A stretch of DNA of 64,000 bases, from assembly GCA_022766785.1 (NCBI GenBank), contig JALEOL010000057.1:1-64000 (forward strand), given 5' to 3'. The position numbers were made by a program, and so were the translations under genes. A model generated the notes under the pieces. It saw only the letters and a program-made list of their open reading frames with translations. It was not told where the DNA came from and ran no database searches. The stretch comes from Oscillospiraceae bacterium. GTDB taxonomy: Bacteria; Bacillota; Clostridia; Oscillospirales; Ruminococcaceae. Of this stretch, positions 39,971 to 50,626 are shown one piece after another; within the stretch, counting starts at the first letter, position 1, and every line of letters starts with the position of its first letter.

Positions 39971-41052
39971 ACGAACGCACCATTTTTGAGAAATATCGCA
40001 GTGAGAGAAGCAATGAGCTAGCCCTTGCGTGCTGTATCACAAGGCATACGGTTAGCGCTGTGCTTTATGATATTGCTTTGAAAAGACGATATGCAAGGTG
40101 CGTGCAATTCGGGGTGACAGTCAGTGCGGATAATGCTATCACCTGTATCGGAAATGCTGCGCTGAGGCTCATGCGTGAAAGCGGAACCGCCGGGAATGTG
40201 GTCAGAAAGTTGGGATTTGCTGCCCCGGCAGATGTTACTATGATCATCGAGGAAATGCTTTCCCCGACCGATCTGTTTTTGTCCCCGGAAACAGAGTTCG
40301 TGATACTGCCGATCATTTCGGCATCGCTTGGCGGGGATTTCACTGCGGTTATTGCGGCAGCATTACAGCATGGAGGAAATGTACTTGAGGTTGATATGAC
40401 CGGTGGATTTCGAGCGGCGTCCTGCGTTGATGGTCAGCTGAAAACGGCGTGTCTCCCTATGAAAGGCGGTCTGGATTACAGCGGTATTGAAAGCGGTATG
40501 CCCCTTGAATTCGGCGCTATCGACCAGCTCAGCCGGGAACCTGACGGGACATTGTGTTACAGCGTTATCGGGGACGGAGACGGTCTCGGCGTATCCGCTT
40601 CAGCGGCGGCGCAGGCGGTGCGTATCATGCTTGACATCGGCGCACTGGACAGCGACGGCATTATGACCGACCGTGATCTGTTTTACATAGGGGAGGATCA
40701 CTTCATCTCACAGAATGACGTTCGGGCGGTGCAGTCGGACAAGGCGGCGTGCCGTGCGGCTCTTGAAAGGCTCGGAGAGCTTACCGGAACTCATGACCGT
40801 GTAATAATTTCCGGCGAGGCTTTCGGCAATGAACAGGGTGCGGCTGCGATGGCTCAGCTTGGCGCTGTTCCCAGGGGGCTTGGCGAGAAGTACGGCTGGA
40901 GCAGATCCCCGGCTGAGCAGGGACTTATAAACTGCCTGACTGACCCGGAGCTGCTCGGTAAGTTAACGGAGCTTTGCGGCTCTGCCGAGGATATTTCACC
41001 ATTGATGAATGACGGCTTTGACGAACTATACATAAAAAATCTCGTATTTTAG
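39964..41052 (+). CDS. RACo/DUF4445-like ASKHA-domain protein lacking the N-terminal [2Fe-2S] domain
   Basis: SASLGGDFTAVIAAALQHGG; FISQNDVRAVQSDKAACRAALERLGEL; GEAFGNEQGAAAMAQLGAVP resemble RACo C-terminal motifs. Confidence 0.6.
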   Translation: MVNERTIFEKYRSERSNELALACCITRHTVSAVLYDIALKRRYARCVQFGVTVSADNAITCIGNAALRLMRESGTAGNVVRKLGFAAPADVTMIIEEMLSPTDLFLSPETEFVILPIISASLGGDFTAVIAAALQHGGNVLEVDMTGGFRAASCVDGQLKTACLPMKGGLDYSGIESGMPLEFGAIDQLSREPDGTLCYSVIGDGDGLGVSASAAAQAVRIMLDIGALDSDGIMTDRDLFYIGEDHFISQNDVRAVQSDKAACRAALERLGELTGTHDRVIISGEAFGNEQGAAAMAQLGAVPRGLGEKYGWSRSPAEQGLINCLTDPELLGKLTELCGSAEDISPLMNDGFDELYIKNLVF

Positions 41053-41084
41053 GCAATTTTGTATGAAAAATCAGTGAAAAGCAC

Positions 41085-41113
41085 TTGATTTTTTCCTTGA
41101 AAGATGATATAAT
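41085..41113 (+). promoter_or_regulatory. Promoter of rplS
   Basis: TTGATT-17 nt-TATAAT. Confidence 0.75.
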
Positions 41114-41283
41114 ATTAAAGCATTTAGTATCCGTTAGTCTGCTTTCGGCAGGTTAATGTGTGTTAATGCGCGGCAATAAGCCAAACATTAAAAACGGATA
41201 GTCCGCTGTTATGGGGAAGTCCCCGGTGCATTGCACCCGAGTAAGTCGATCTCAAGAATATCCGAAAAATCAGGAGGAAAATT

Positions 41284-41625
41284 ATGGACGCATTAAAACT
41301 CATTGAGCAGGGCAGCATGAAGGCTGAGGCTCCCGTTGTCGAGATCGGTGACCTGGTAAAGGTTCACGTTAAGATCAAGGAAGGCGAGAAGTTCCGTATC
41401 CAGATCTTCGAGGGCACAGTTATCGCAAAGAAGCACGGCGGCATCAACGAGACTTTCACCGTAAGACGTGTGGCTCACGGTGTTGGCATCGAGAGAGTGT
41501 TCCCGCTCCACAGCCCGACTGTAGAGAAGGTTGAGCTGGTTAGAAACGGTAAGGTTCGCAGAGCTAAGCTGTACTACCTGCGCGACAGAGTTGGTAAGGC
41601 TGCTAAGGTCAAGTCCAAGGTTTGA
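41284..41625 (+). CDS. rplS: 50S ribosomal protein L19
   Basis: [67 protein letters not shown]. Confidence 0.98.
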   Translation: MDALKLIEQGSMKAEAPVVEIGDLVKVHVKIKEGEKFRIQIFEGTVIAKKHGGINETFTVRRVAHGVGIERVFPLHSPTVEKVELVRNGKVRRAKLYYLRDRVGKAAKVKSKV

Positions 41626-41707
41626 TCTTTCAAACCGGATCCCTCATTCATGCAATGCTCCGCTTCGGCGGGGCTTAGCGTGGATATGCTGAGAAAGAGT
41701 ATGTGCA

Positions 41708-42460
41708 ATGTCTGAGAACGAGAGCCTGGAAGAAAAGTCCACCGCTGAAGCTGCGGAGACATCAGAGCAGAACACCGCCGTTCCTTCAAATGAAGGCGGC
41801 GTGCAGATAAACGCAGACGAGGGCAGCGAGCCGATCACCGAAGGAGCTGTAGTTTTACCGGACAAGGCTGACGGTGAAAAAACAGAGCCGCCGGCAAAAC
41901 CCTTTTCCAACGCCCTTGAGTGGGCAGGGAGCCTTGTTTACGCTGTTCTGGTCATGCTGCTTCTTAATCTGTTCGTGTTCCGTTCTATCACTGTCGATGG
42001 CAGCTCGATGAACAACACGCTTTCAGACAAGGACAGAGTTATCTCCACCAATTTCTTCTACACGCCGTCGAGGGGCGATATCGTTGTGCTCCAGGCTGAC
42101 AGGATACCGAATTCCGTCACCGGGAAATACGGCGAGCCTATCATCAAGCGTGTTATTGCGCTGGCTGGAGATACTATCAAGTTCGATTTCGAAAACGGCG
42201 AGGTCTACCTGAAAAAAGCAGGTGAGAGCGAGTTCGAAAAGCTGGAAGAGGACTATATCGCCGCGCCGACAGTGAACAAGCTCGACCGTCATTCCGGCGA
42301 GGAGCACACCGTTCCGGAGCACTGCGTGTTTGTTATGGGCGACAACAGAAATCGTTCCCTTGACAGCCGCAGCCTTATGGTCGGAGACGTTGACACAGAC
42401 CTTATTATGGGCAGGGCGTTCGTGCGCCTGTTCCCGATAGATCAGTTCAAATGGCTATGA
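41708..42460 (+). CDS. lepB: Signal peptidase I
   Basis: DGSSMNNTLSDKDRVI; GEPIIKRVIALAGD; VFVMGDNRNRSLDSR. Confidence 0.96.
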   Translation: MSENESLEEKSTAEAAETSEQNTAVPSNEGGVQINADEGSEPITEGAVVLPDKADGEKTEPPAKPFSNALEWAGSLVYAVLVMLLLNLFVFRSITVDGSSMNNTLSDKDRVISTNFFYTPSRGDIVVLQADRIPNSVTGKYGEPIIKRVIALAGDTIKFDFENGEVYLKKAGESEFEKLEEDYIAAPTVNKLDRHSGEEHTVPEHCVFVMGDNRNRSLDSRSLMVGDVDTDLIMGRAFVRLFPIDQFKWL

Positions 42461-43332
42461 ATGATGTAGGAAATATCCAGTGGTTCCCCGGGCATATGAC
42501 CAAGACCAGGCGGCTTATTGAGGCTGACCTGAAAATGGTGGACGCCGTGGTGGAGATCACTGACGCGAGGATACCCGAAAGCAGCAGAAATCCGATACTG
42601 GACGAGCTGGTGAGGGATAAGCCGCGTATCATTCTGATGAACAAATGCGATTACGCCGACGAGGCTGCTACCCGTGCGTGGAAGCAGTTCTACGAAAAAA
42701 AGGGCATACGCGTGCTTACATGCGACTGCCGGAGCGGAAAGGGGCTGAACGCTTTCCTGCCGGAGGTGAAGCGGCTGCTGGCGGAGCTTATCGAGCGCAG
42801 AAAAAAGCGCGGAATGATAGGCAAGGCGCTGCGGCTGATGGTGGTGGGTATCCCCAATGTCGGCAAAAGCTCGTTCATCAACAGAATGGCGAAAACAAAG
42901 AAAACCAAGGTGGGCGACAAGCCCGGAGTTACACGCGGTAAGCAGTGGGTATCCATTGACAAGGACGTGGAGCTTCTGGACATGCCGGGCATTCTATGGC
43001 CGAAATTCGACGACCAGACGGCGGCTCAGCGGCTTGCTTTCACCGGGGCGATAAAAGATGATGTCATGGACACCGAGGCGCTGGCAAGGGCGCTGGGCGC
43101 GGTTCTGAAAGAGCAGTACCCGGAGCTTCTGAACGCGCGCTACAAGCTGACCGGAGAGGAGGATATCCTACGGGATATCGCGAGATCAAGGGGAATGCTG
43201 ATATCCGGCGGTGAACCGGATACTGAGCGGGCTGCTGCGGCGCTTCTTGACGAATACAGAGGTGGAAAAATTGGCAGGATCACCCTCGAAAGACCAGGCT
43301 CAGCTGACTCTGCTGGAAGAAGAAACGCCTGA
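42451..43332 (+). CDS. rbgA: Ribosome biogenesis GTPase YlqF/RbgA
   Basis: IQWFPGHMTKTRRLIEADLKMVDAVVEITDARIPESSRNP; GIPNVGKSSFINRM (circularly permuted GTPase). Confidence 0.96.
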   Translation: MAMNDVGNIQWFPGHMTKTRRLIEADLKMVDAVVEITDARIPESSRNPILDELVRDKPRIILMNKCDYADEAATRAWKQFYEKKGIRVLTCDCRSGKGLNAFLPEVKRLLAELIERRKKRGMIGKALRLMVVGIPNVGKSSFINRMAKTKKTKVGDKPGVTRGKQWVSIDKDVELLDMPGILWPKFDDQTAAQRLAFTGAIKDDVMDTEALARALGAVLKEQYPELLNARYKLTGEEDILRDIARSRGMLISGGEPDTERAAAALLDEYRGGKIGRITLERPGSADSAGRRNA

Positions 43333-43942
43333 CCTGTCCGGATTTGACAGCAGCTTCCGTGCGGAGTACGGAGTTGTGTGCGGCATTGACGAGGCAGGCA
43401 GAGGGCCGCTTGCAGGCGATGTTTTCGCGGCGGCGGTGGTGTTCGACGAGGGTACGGTCATCGAGGGCATCAACGACAGCAAGAAGCTCACCGAAAAGAG
43501 GCGCGAAGCCCTTTTTGATGAGATATGCGCAAAGGCAAGGGCTTACTGCATAGCAAGCGCCAGCGTTGACGAGATCGAACGGCTGAATATCCTCCGGGCG
43601 GACTTCCTGGCGATGCAGAGAGCCTACAAGGGGCTGGGAATTAAGGCTGGGATAGTTCTGGTGGACGGAAATCAGCTGCCGGAGCTGGATACGCAGATGA
43701 AGTACGTCATAAAGGGCGACGCAAGGTCTGCGAGCATCGCTGCGGCTTCCATTCTCGCAAAGGTGTCAAGGGACAGATATATGAAGCAGATGGCGGAGAA
43801 ATATCCGCAGTATGGCTTTGACAAGCACAAGGGCTACGGCACGAAGGCGCATTACGCCGCGGTGGACGAGTTCGGTTTGTGCGAAATACACAGAAGAACC
43901 TTCTTTAAGAAGTACTTTGAAAAGAACGCTGCTCATGGATAA
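43262..43942 (+). CDS. rnhB: Ribonuclease HII (GTG start likely; overlaps rbgA)
   Basis: VCGIDEAGRGPLAGDVFAAAVVF; INDSKKLTEKRRE; KHKGYGTKAHY. Confidence 0.93.
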   Translation: MEKLAGSPSKDQAQLTLLEEETPDLSGFDSSFRAEYGVVCGIDEAGRGPLAGDVFAAAVVFDEGTVIEGINDSKKLTEKRREALFDEICAKARAYCIASASVDEIERLNILRADFLAMQRAYKGLGIKAGIVLVDGNQLPELDTQMKYVIKGDARSASIAAASILAKVSRDRYMKQMAEKYPQYGFDKHKGYGTKAHYAAVDEFGLCEIHRRTFFKKYFEKNAAHG

Positions 43943-44318
43943 GCTGGAAAAGGGCAGGCTGGGCGAGGACGCCGTTTGCAGGCTGCTTTTGCAGAGAGGC
44001 CATGAGATAATTGCAAGAAACTACCACAGGCGCTGCGGTGAGATCGACATAATCTCGAAGTCCGGTGGATTTGTGGTTTTCACCGAGGTCAAGGCGAGAA
44101 AGCGCGGCAGTCTGGTTTCCGGACTGGAGGCGGTGGACTTCCGCAAGCAGGCGAAGATAGTCCGCACCGCTGATATGTGGCTTTCCGACAACGATACCGG
44201 GCTTCAGCCGAGGTATGATATCGCCGAGGTGACGCTGACCGGGGAGCCTCCGAGGGTGGTCTCTGTTGAGATCTACGAGGACGCTTTTTCCGCGGACGGC
44301 ATTTATACAGTAAACTGA
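43935..44318 (+). CDS. yraN: YraN family (UPF0102) endonuclease-like protein
   Basis: MDKLEKGRLGEDAVCRLLLQRGHEIIARNYHRRCGEIDIISKSGGFVVFTEVKARK. Confidence 0.94.
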   Translation: MDKLEKGRLGEDAVCRLLLQRGHEIIARNYHRRCGEIDIISKSGGFVVFTEVKARKRGSLVSGLEAVDFRKQAKIVRTADMWLSDNDTGLQPRYDIAEVTLTGEPPRVVSVEIYEDAFSADGIYTVN

Positions 44319-44355
44319 ATTCCATAAATCAGTCTTACGAAAGGACGAAACATAA

Positions 44356-45846
44356 ATGAATTACAGAAGCACGAGAAATTCTTCCCTGAAGGTGACAAGC
44401 GCGCACGCTATCACAAAGGGACTTTCCGACGAGGGCGGTCTGTATGTTCCTGAGAGCATTCCCGAGCTTTCCAGGGAGGATATCCTTGCGATGTGCGACA
44501 AGAGCTATGCTGACAGGGCATTCGAGGTTTTCAGCCGTCTGCTGACAGACTTCACGCCGGACGAGATCCGTCACTGCGTTGATTCTGCCTACAACGACAG
44601 GAACTTCGATTCCAACAGCATCGCCGAGCTTGCTAAGCTCATTCCCGGTACATATGTGCTGGAGCTTTGGCACGGTCCGACCTGCGCCTTCAAGGATATG
44701 GCTTTACAGATCCTGCCTTATCTGCTGACAACTTCCGCTAAGAAGACCGTTGACGGCAAGCACATCGCTATCCTGGTGGCTACCTCCGGAGATACCGGCA
44801 AGGCTGCTCTGGAAGGCTTTAAGGACGTTGACGGCACAAGCATCGCCGTGTTCTATCCCGAGGACGGCGTAAGCAAGATGCAGAAGCGCCAGATGACCAC
44901 CCAGGAGGGCAAGAACGTCAGTGTATGCGCCGTAAAGGGCAACTTCGACGACTGCCAGAACGGCGTGAAGGCGATCTTTACCGACAAGGCGATCGCAGAC
45001 AGGCTTGCAAAGAACAATATCCTGCTGTCCAGCGCAAACTCCATTAACTGGGGCAGACTTGCGCCTCAGATCGTTTACTACGTTTCCACCTACGCTGAGC
45101 TGCTCAAGAACAAGGAGATCGAGTTCGGCGAGAAGATCAACATCGTTGTTCCCACGGGCAACTTCGGCAATATCCTTGCGGCTTACTACGCAAAGCTCAT
45201 GGGTATCCCGGTGAACAAGCTGATCTGCGCTTCCAACAGCAACAACGTGCTGACCGACTTCATTAACACCGGCGTTTACGACAGGAACAGAAAGTTCTAC
45301 ACCACCGTTTCGCCGTCTATGGATATTCTCATCTCCTCTAACCTGGAGCGTCTGCTGTATCACCTCACCGGCGAGAACGACGCAGTCATCAACGACTGGT
45401 TTGGCAAGCTGAAGAGCGAGGGCAGGTACGAGGTCTCCGACGACGTCAAGGCTAAGATCGGCGAGCTTTTCTGGGCTGGCTGCTGCAACGACGACGAGAC
45501 CAAGGCTGAGATAAAGTCCACATTTGAGAATTACAACTACCTGCTGGATACCCACACCGCTGTTGCGGCTAAGGTTTACGAGGATTACAGGAAGGCTACC
45601 GGTGACAACACCAAGACCGTTATCGCTTCCACCGCAAATCCCTACAAGTTCAGCGGCGCTGTATACGAGGCTGTCGGCGGCACAGTATCCGACGACGAGT
45701 GGCAGAATATCGCAGAGCTGGAGGCTAAGACCGGCACCAAGATGCCTGCTCCCCTCGCTGCGACAAAGAACAAGGAGATCCGCTTCACCGGCTCTGTCGA
45801 GAAGCAGGAGATGCCCGAGGTCGTTTGCACATTCCTGAAGTCCTGA
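44356..45846 (+). CDS. thrC: Threonine synthase
   Basis: LWHGPTCAFKDMALQILPYLL; VATSGDTGKAALEGF; IVVPTGNFGNILAAYYAKLMG. Confidence 0.97.
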   Translation: MNYRSTRNSSLKVTSAHAITKGLSDEGGLYVPESIPELSREDILAMCDKSYADRAFEVFSRLLTDFTPDEIRHCVDSAYNDRNFDSNSIAELAKLIPGTYVLELWHGPTCAFKDMALQILPYLLTTSAKKTVDGKHIAILVATSGDTGKAALEGFKDVDGTSIAVFYPEDGVSKMQKRQMTTQEGKNVSVCAVKGNFDDCQNGVKAIFTDKAIADRLAKNNILLSSANSINWGRLAPQIVYYVSTYAELLKNKEIEFGEKINIVVPTGNFGNILAAYYAKLMGIPVNKLICASNSNNVLTDFINTGVYDRNRKFYTTVSPSMDILISSNLERLLYHLTGENDAVINDWFGKLKSEGRYEVSDDVKAKIGELFWAGCCNDDETKAEIKSTFENYNYLLDTHTAVAAKVYEDYRKATGDNTKTVIASTANPYKFSGAVYEAVGGTVSDDEWQNIAELEAKTGTKMPAPLAATKNKEIRFTGSVEKQEMPEVVCTFLKS

Positions 45847-45868
45847 TGTTATCAGGGGGAGGCTGACA

Positions 45869-46567
45869 TTGCTTTACACAATAGGCGACCTTCATCTATC
45901 ATTGAGCAGCGACAAGCCGATGGACATATTCCCGGGGTGGAGCAATCACCTTGAACGGCTGGAGTCCAACTGGAACAGCAAAATCACCGACAACGACACG
46001 GTGGTGCTTCTCGGCGACCACACATGGGCGCTGAAGCTGGAGGAAAGCTACAAGGATCTGGAGTTCATTCACACCCGTCTCAGAGGGCAGAAGATACTTG
46101 TTAAGGGCAACCACGACCTGTGGTGGTCTACAATGAACAAGGTCACGTCTTTTGTTGAGTCCAATGGGTTCAGCTCAATACGCTTCCTGTTCAACAATGC
46201 TTATCTGTGCGAGGGTATCTCGATTTGCGGCACCCGGGGCTGGATAAGCGAAAACGGAGAAGCGCCGGATATGAAGGTGCTGCTGCGAGAGGCAGGGCGG
46301 CTGGAGGCTTCTCTTAAAGAGGGCGTAAGGCTCGGCGGCGAACTTGTCGCTTTCATACACTATCCGCCGATATACCGCGCGGAGGAAAATGTCTACCTGA
46401 CCGACGTGCTCCAGCGATACGGAGTCAGGCGGTGCTACTACGCGCACCTCCACGGAGGGAGCATAAAGGGCGCGCTGAACGGCGTCAGGAACGGCATAGA
46501 ATACCGTCTGGTTTCAGCGGACGGCGTGGGCTTTGACCCGGTTCTTATCAACCGTTCATTTGAATGA
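45869..46567 (+). CDS. Metallophosphoesterase (TTG start)
   Basis: MLYTIGDLHLSLS; LLGDHTW; VKGNHDLWW; HYPPIY; YAHLHG. Confidence 0.9.
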   Translation: MLYTIGDLHLSLSSDKPMDIFPGWSNHLERLESNWNSKITDNDTVVLLGDHTWALKLEESYKDLEFIHTRLRGQKILVKGNHDLWWSTMNKVTSFVESNGFSSIRFLFNNAYLCEGISICGTRGWISENGEAPDMKVLLREAGRLEASLKEGVRLGGELVAFIHYPPIYRAEENVYLTDVLQRYGVRRCYYAHLHGGSIKGALNGVRNGIEYRLVSADGVGFDPVLINRSFE

Positions 46568-46621
46568 TGTACGGTTTCTGAAAATAATTCGTCCCCAGGG
46601 ACAAGGAAGGAAAACAATATC

Positions 46622-47905
46622 ATGGAGATCATTTCCCAGAACAGCACAGCTACTAATACCACAGCGATCGAGTTCGCGTTCAGCGCAGAGGAATTCGAGA
46701 CCGCTATTTCCGCAGCTTACAACAAGAGAAAGAAGAACATCACCGTTCCCGGCTTCCGCAAGGGCAAGGCACCGCGCAAGGTCATCGAGGCTCAGTACGG
46801 CGAGGGCGTTTTCTTTGAGGACGCTGTAAACAGCCTGTACAACCAGAACATCGCTGACGTTGTAGAAAAGACCGGTCTTGAGGTCGTTGACGTTGAGAAC
46901 ACCGAGGTCGTTGACGTAAACAAGGAGACTGGCGTAAAGTTCAAGGCTGATCTCATCACAAAGCCCGTTGTGGAAATTTCCGACTACAAGGGATTAGAAG
47001 TGAAGAAAACGACCAAGACTGTTGATGACGCTGCTGTAGACGCAGAGATCGAAAAGGTACGCAACAGAAATGCAAGAAGCATCACCGTTGAGGACAGGGC
47101 TGCACAGACCGGCGACACCGCTGTTATCGACTTCGAGGGCTTCCTGGACGGAGTTGCATTTGAGGGCGGCAAGGGCGAGAAGTTCCCGCTGGAGCTTGGT
47201 TCCGGTTCCTTTATCCCCGGCTTCGAGGATCAGATCGTTGGCAAGAACATCGGCGAGGAGTTCGACGTAAACGTTACATTCCCCGAGAACTATCAGGCTG
47301 AGAACCTTGCAGGCAAGCCCACTGTATTCAAGTGCAAGCTGCATGAGCTGAAGGGCAAGGAGCTTCCGGAGCTGGACGACGAGTTCGTTAAGGACGTAAG
47401 CGAGTTCGACACTCTGGACGAGTACAAGGCTGACATCAGAAGCAGGCTTGAGAAGGCAGCTGCTGACGAGGCTTCCACAAATCTCGACAACGCGCTTGTT
47501 GACGCTGTTATCTCCAAGATGACCGCCGAGGTTCCGCAGGTAATGTACCAGCGCCGCATCGACGACATCGTTCGCGAGTGGAGCAGCAGAAACCGTATCC
47601 GCGTTGAGGATTATCTCAAGTACACCGGCTCGACTATGGATCAGTTCAGGGCTAACTTCACCGAGGTTGCTAAGCGCCAGGTAGATCTCCGCCTTGCACT
47701 CGAGAAGATCGCTGAGCTTGAGAACATCGAGGTTTCTGATGAGGATCTCGAGAAGGAATATGCTACCATGGCTGAGCAGTACAAGATGGAGCTTGACAAG
47801 GTAAAGGCTGCCATTCCTGCCGAGGCTGTGAAGAACGACCTCAGGATCGAGAAGGCTCTTGACCTTGTACGCGACTCCGCAAAGGTTGAGGAAGTTACTG
47901 AATAA
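46622..47905 (+). CDS. tig: Trigger factor
   Basis: KKNITVPGFRKGKAPRKVIEAQYGEGVFFEDAVN; FKBP-like AQTGDTAVIDFEGFLDG. Confidence 0.96.
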   Translation: MEIISQNSTATNTTAIEFAFSAEEFETAISAAYNKRKKNITVPGFRKGKAPRKVIEAQYGEGVFFEDAVNSLYNQNIADVVEKTGLEVVDVENTEVVDVNKETGVKFKADLITKPVVEISDYKGLEVKKTTKTVDDAAVDAEIEKVRNRNARSITVEDRAAQTGDTAVIDFEGFLDGVAFEGGKGEKFPLELGSGSFIPGFEDQIVGKNIGEEFDVNVTFPENYQAENLAGKPTVFKCKLHELKGKELPELDDEFVKDVSEFDTLDEYKADIRSRLEKAAADEASTNLDNALVDAVISKMTAEVPQVMYQRRIDDIVREWSSRNRIRVEDYLKYTGSTMDQFRANFTEVAKRQVDLRLALEKIAELENIEVSDEDLEKEYATMAEQYKMELDKVKAAIPAEAVKNDLRIEKALDLVRDSAKVEEVTE

Positions 47906-48028
47906 GTTCATAATGCGGCTCCGGTGAACGCCGGGGCTGCAATGTACCTTTTGGACTTGCGGTCTGTGCGGCGTTATGGCAATTTCAGCGCCGGAGACGG
48001 CAGCCGCGTATGCGGAGAAGGGAGCAAT

Positions 48029-48631
48029 ATGGCTTATATTCCTTATGTAGTAGAACAGAGCAATCATGGCGAGCGTTCCTACGATATTTTTTCACGACTG
48101 CTCAATGACAGAATTATTCTTCTGCATGACCAGGTGAATTCCGCGACGGCAAGCGTTGTTGTCGCAGAGCTGCTCTATCTTGAAGGGCAGGATCCCGATA
48201 AGGATATCTATCTTTATATCAACAGCCCGGGCGGTTCTGTTTCCGACGGTATGGCGATATACGACACAATGCAGTACATCAAGTGCGATGTGTCCACTAT
48301 CTGCACCGGTATGGCAGCTTCTATGGGAGCATTCCTGCTTTCCTCCGGCGCAAAGGGCAAGAGGATCGCTCTGCCGAACAGCGAGATCATGATCCACCAG
48401 CCGCTCATTTCCGGAAACGGGCTTTCGGGTCAGGTAACGGATATCATGATCCACTCCAACTACCTGCAGCGCACCAAGGAGCGTCTGAACAAGATACTCA
48501 GCGCGAACACCGGCAAGCCCTACGAGGACATCTGCCGCGACACCGAGAGAGACAACTTCATGTCCGCGGAAGAAGCGCTGGAGTACGGTCTTATCGACAA
48601 GGTTTACAGCAGCAGGGCTGATATCAAGTAA
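48029..48631 (+). CDS. clpP: ATP-dependent Clp protease proteolytic subunit
   Basis: [64 protein letters not shown]. Confidence 0.97.
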   Translation: MAYIPYVVEQSNHGERSYDIFSRLLNDRIILLHDQVNSATASVVVAELLYLEGQDPDKDIYLYINSPGGSVSDGMAIYDTMQYIKCDVSTICTGMAASMGAFLLSSGAKGKRIALPNSEIMIHQPLISGNGLSGQVTDIMIHSNYLQRTKERLNKILSANTGKPYEDICRDTERDNFMSAEEALEYGLIDKVYSSRADIK

Positions 48632-48699
48632 CGATCATGTGAGCGCCGGAGAGCGTCTGCTTTCCGGTCGTTCGTTGTTTTTGAGAGGAACACATAATT

Positions 48700-49995
48700 A
48701 TGATGGTTTGCTCCTTTTGCGGAAAGAATGAGAACCAGGTAAGGCGCATTCTTTACGGAGGAAACGGCGAGAATTCCGTTATCTGCAACGAGTGTATTCT
48801 CGCTTCGTACAACATGCTGGTGGAGAGTGGAGACATAAAGCCCGGCAGAGTGGGGAAGCCCGCGACTGCGCCCAGGGAGTCCCGGTTCATATCCGACGGC
48901 AGCGAGCTGATGAAGCCGGAGGATATCAAGAAGTATCTCGATCAGTACATCATCGGGCAGGAGGAGGCTAAAAAGATCCTCAGCGTGTCCGTTTACAATC
49001 ACTACAAGCGCACATTCCTCAACGACGAGGAGGCTGACGACGAGGTCGAGCTTCAGAAGAGCAACGTGCTTCTGCTTGGCCCCACCGGCGTGGGAAAGAC
49101 CATGCTGGCGCAGTCCCTGGCAAAGCTGCTGAACGTGCCGTTCGCTATTGCGGACGCAACCACGCTGACCCAGGCAGGCTATGTCGGAGAGGACGTTGAG
49201 AATGTGCTGTTAAGGCTCATTCAGGCGGCGGATTACGATATCGAGGCTGCGGAGCGCGGTATAATCTACATCGACGAGATCGACAAGATCTCGCGCCGCA
49301 GCGAGAACACCTCTATCACCCGTGACGTAAGCGGCGAGGGCGTACAGCAGGCGCTGCTGAAGATCGTGGAGGGAACTATCTCCAACGTACCTCCCCAGGG
49401 CGGCAGAAAGCACCCCCACCAGGAATTTATCCAGATCAACACCAAGAATATCCTGTTCATCTGCGGCGGCGCTTTCGAGGGACTGGAGAAGATGATCGCT
49501 TCCCGTGTATCCAGCTCAGCAATGGGCTTCGGCGCAGATGTGGCTTCCAAAAAGGAAAAGGAGAGCTACAAGATACTGCACCAGGTGAGCCAGGAGGATC
49601 TTGTCAAGTTCGGCATAATCCCCGAGCTTATCGGACGTCTGCCAGTAGTCACCGTGCTTGACGCGCTTGACGAGGACGCCCTTGTGCGTATCCTTGACGA
49701 GCCGAAGAACGCGCTCATCAAGCAGTACAAGTACCTGTTCGACGCAGACGGGATCGACCTTGAGTTCCAGCCGGAGGCTCTGAGGGCTATCGCAAAGAAG
49801 TCCATTGAGCGAAAGACAGGAGCGAGAGGTCTGCGTTCCATTGTGGAGCAGACGCTGCGCGACATCATGTTCACCGCGCCCAGTGATGATACGATCAGCA
49901 GTATCACTATCACCGCTGACTGCGTGGAGGGCAAGGGCGAGCCGGTCATTGAGCACGACAGAAAAAAGAAGCCTGCGAAAAAAGCGGCAAAGTGA
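48700..49995 (+). CDS. clpX: ATP-dependent Clp protease ATP-binding subunit ClpX
   Basis: [19 protein letters not shown] zinc finger; [43 protein letters not shown]. Confidence 0.98.
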   Translation: MMVCSFCGKNENQVRRILYGGNGENSVICNECILASYNMLVESGDIKPGRVGKPATAPRESRFISDGSELMKPEDIKKYLDQYIIGQEEAKKILSVSVYNHYKRTFLNDEEADDEVELQKSNVLLLGPTGVGKTMLAQSLAKLLNVPFAIADATTLTQAGYVGEDVENVLLRLIQAADYDIEAAERGIIYIDEIDKISRRSENTSITRDVSGEGVQQALLKIVEGTISNVPPQGGRKHPHQEFIQINTKNILFICGGAFEGLEKMIASRVSSSAMGFGADVASKKEKESYKILHQVSQEDLVKFGIIPELIGRLPVVTVLDALDEDALVRILDEPKNALIKQYKYLFDADGIDLEFQPEALRAIAKKSIERKTGARGLRSIVEQTLRDIMFTAPSDDTISSITITADCVEGKGEPVIEHDRKKKPAKKAAK

Positions 49996-50000
49996 TAATT

Positions 50001-50030
50001 ACGGCAGGCATTTTTTGTCTGCCGTTTTTT
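50001..50030 (+). terminator. Rho-independent terminator after clpX
   Basis: ACGGCAG...CTGCCGT followed by TTTTT. Confidence 0.85.
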
Positions 50031-50046
50031 GTATTGCGGAGGAATT

Positions 50047-50364
50047 ATGGCTGAGAAAGCTGCATTTGAGCGAATTTACGATGTGGTGCGGAGGATACCC
50101 CGGGGAAAGGTAGCGACCTACGGGCAGATAGCAATGCTTGCAGGAAATCCGAAGTGGGCGAGGGCGGTGGGCTACGCTCTGCACGCCAACCCGGAGCCGG
50201 GGGCTATTCCCTGCCACAGGGTGCTGAACCGGTTCGGCAGGGTCGCTCCGGCGTTCGCATTTGGGGGCGCTGACAGACAGGCGGAGATGCTTCGGGCAGA
50301 GGGGGTCGAGGTTTCCGGAAATGGATTCGTTGACCTTGATAGGTATTTGTGGGACGGGCTTTGA
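50047..50364 (+). CDS. MGMT/alkyltransferase-like protein (retains PCHRV)
   Basis: [50 protein letters not shown]. Confidence 0.88.
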   Translation: MAEKAAFERIYDVVRRIPRGKVATYGQIAMLAGNPKWARAVGYALHANPEPGAIPCHRVLNRFGRVAPAFAFGGADRQAEMLRAEGVEVSGNGFVDLDRYLWDGL

Positions 50365-50488
50365 TTGGGGCTGCACCATAAATCAGAGGTTGCGGCGGTG
50401 CTCGACAAATCGGTATTTCTATTATTGATTTATCATATAGACAGCGGCTGTTTGGAGCTTTTTAGAAAAATATGTTTTCGCACAGGAA

Positions 50489-50623
50489 CTGAGGGGAAAC
50501 CCTTCGGGAGAAAGGGGGGAACCAATAAATCCGACAAAAATCGGCATTTCCCCCCTTTCCCCCTACGGTTTTCCCCTCAGACTCCCTTTCCCCTCTCCCC
50601 TTTTCCCCCTTTTGCCGATTTTT
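50489..50623. repeat. Nested G/C-tract palindromes with oligopyrimidine tract
   Basis: CTGAGGGGAAACC/GGTTTTCCCCTCAG; AAAGGGGGGAA/TTCCCCCCTTT; CCGA/TCGG; plus AAAAATCGGCA/TGCCGATTTTT. Confidence 0.85.
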
Positions 50624-50626
50624 AGC

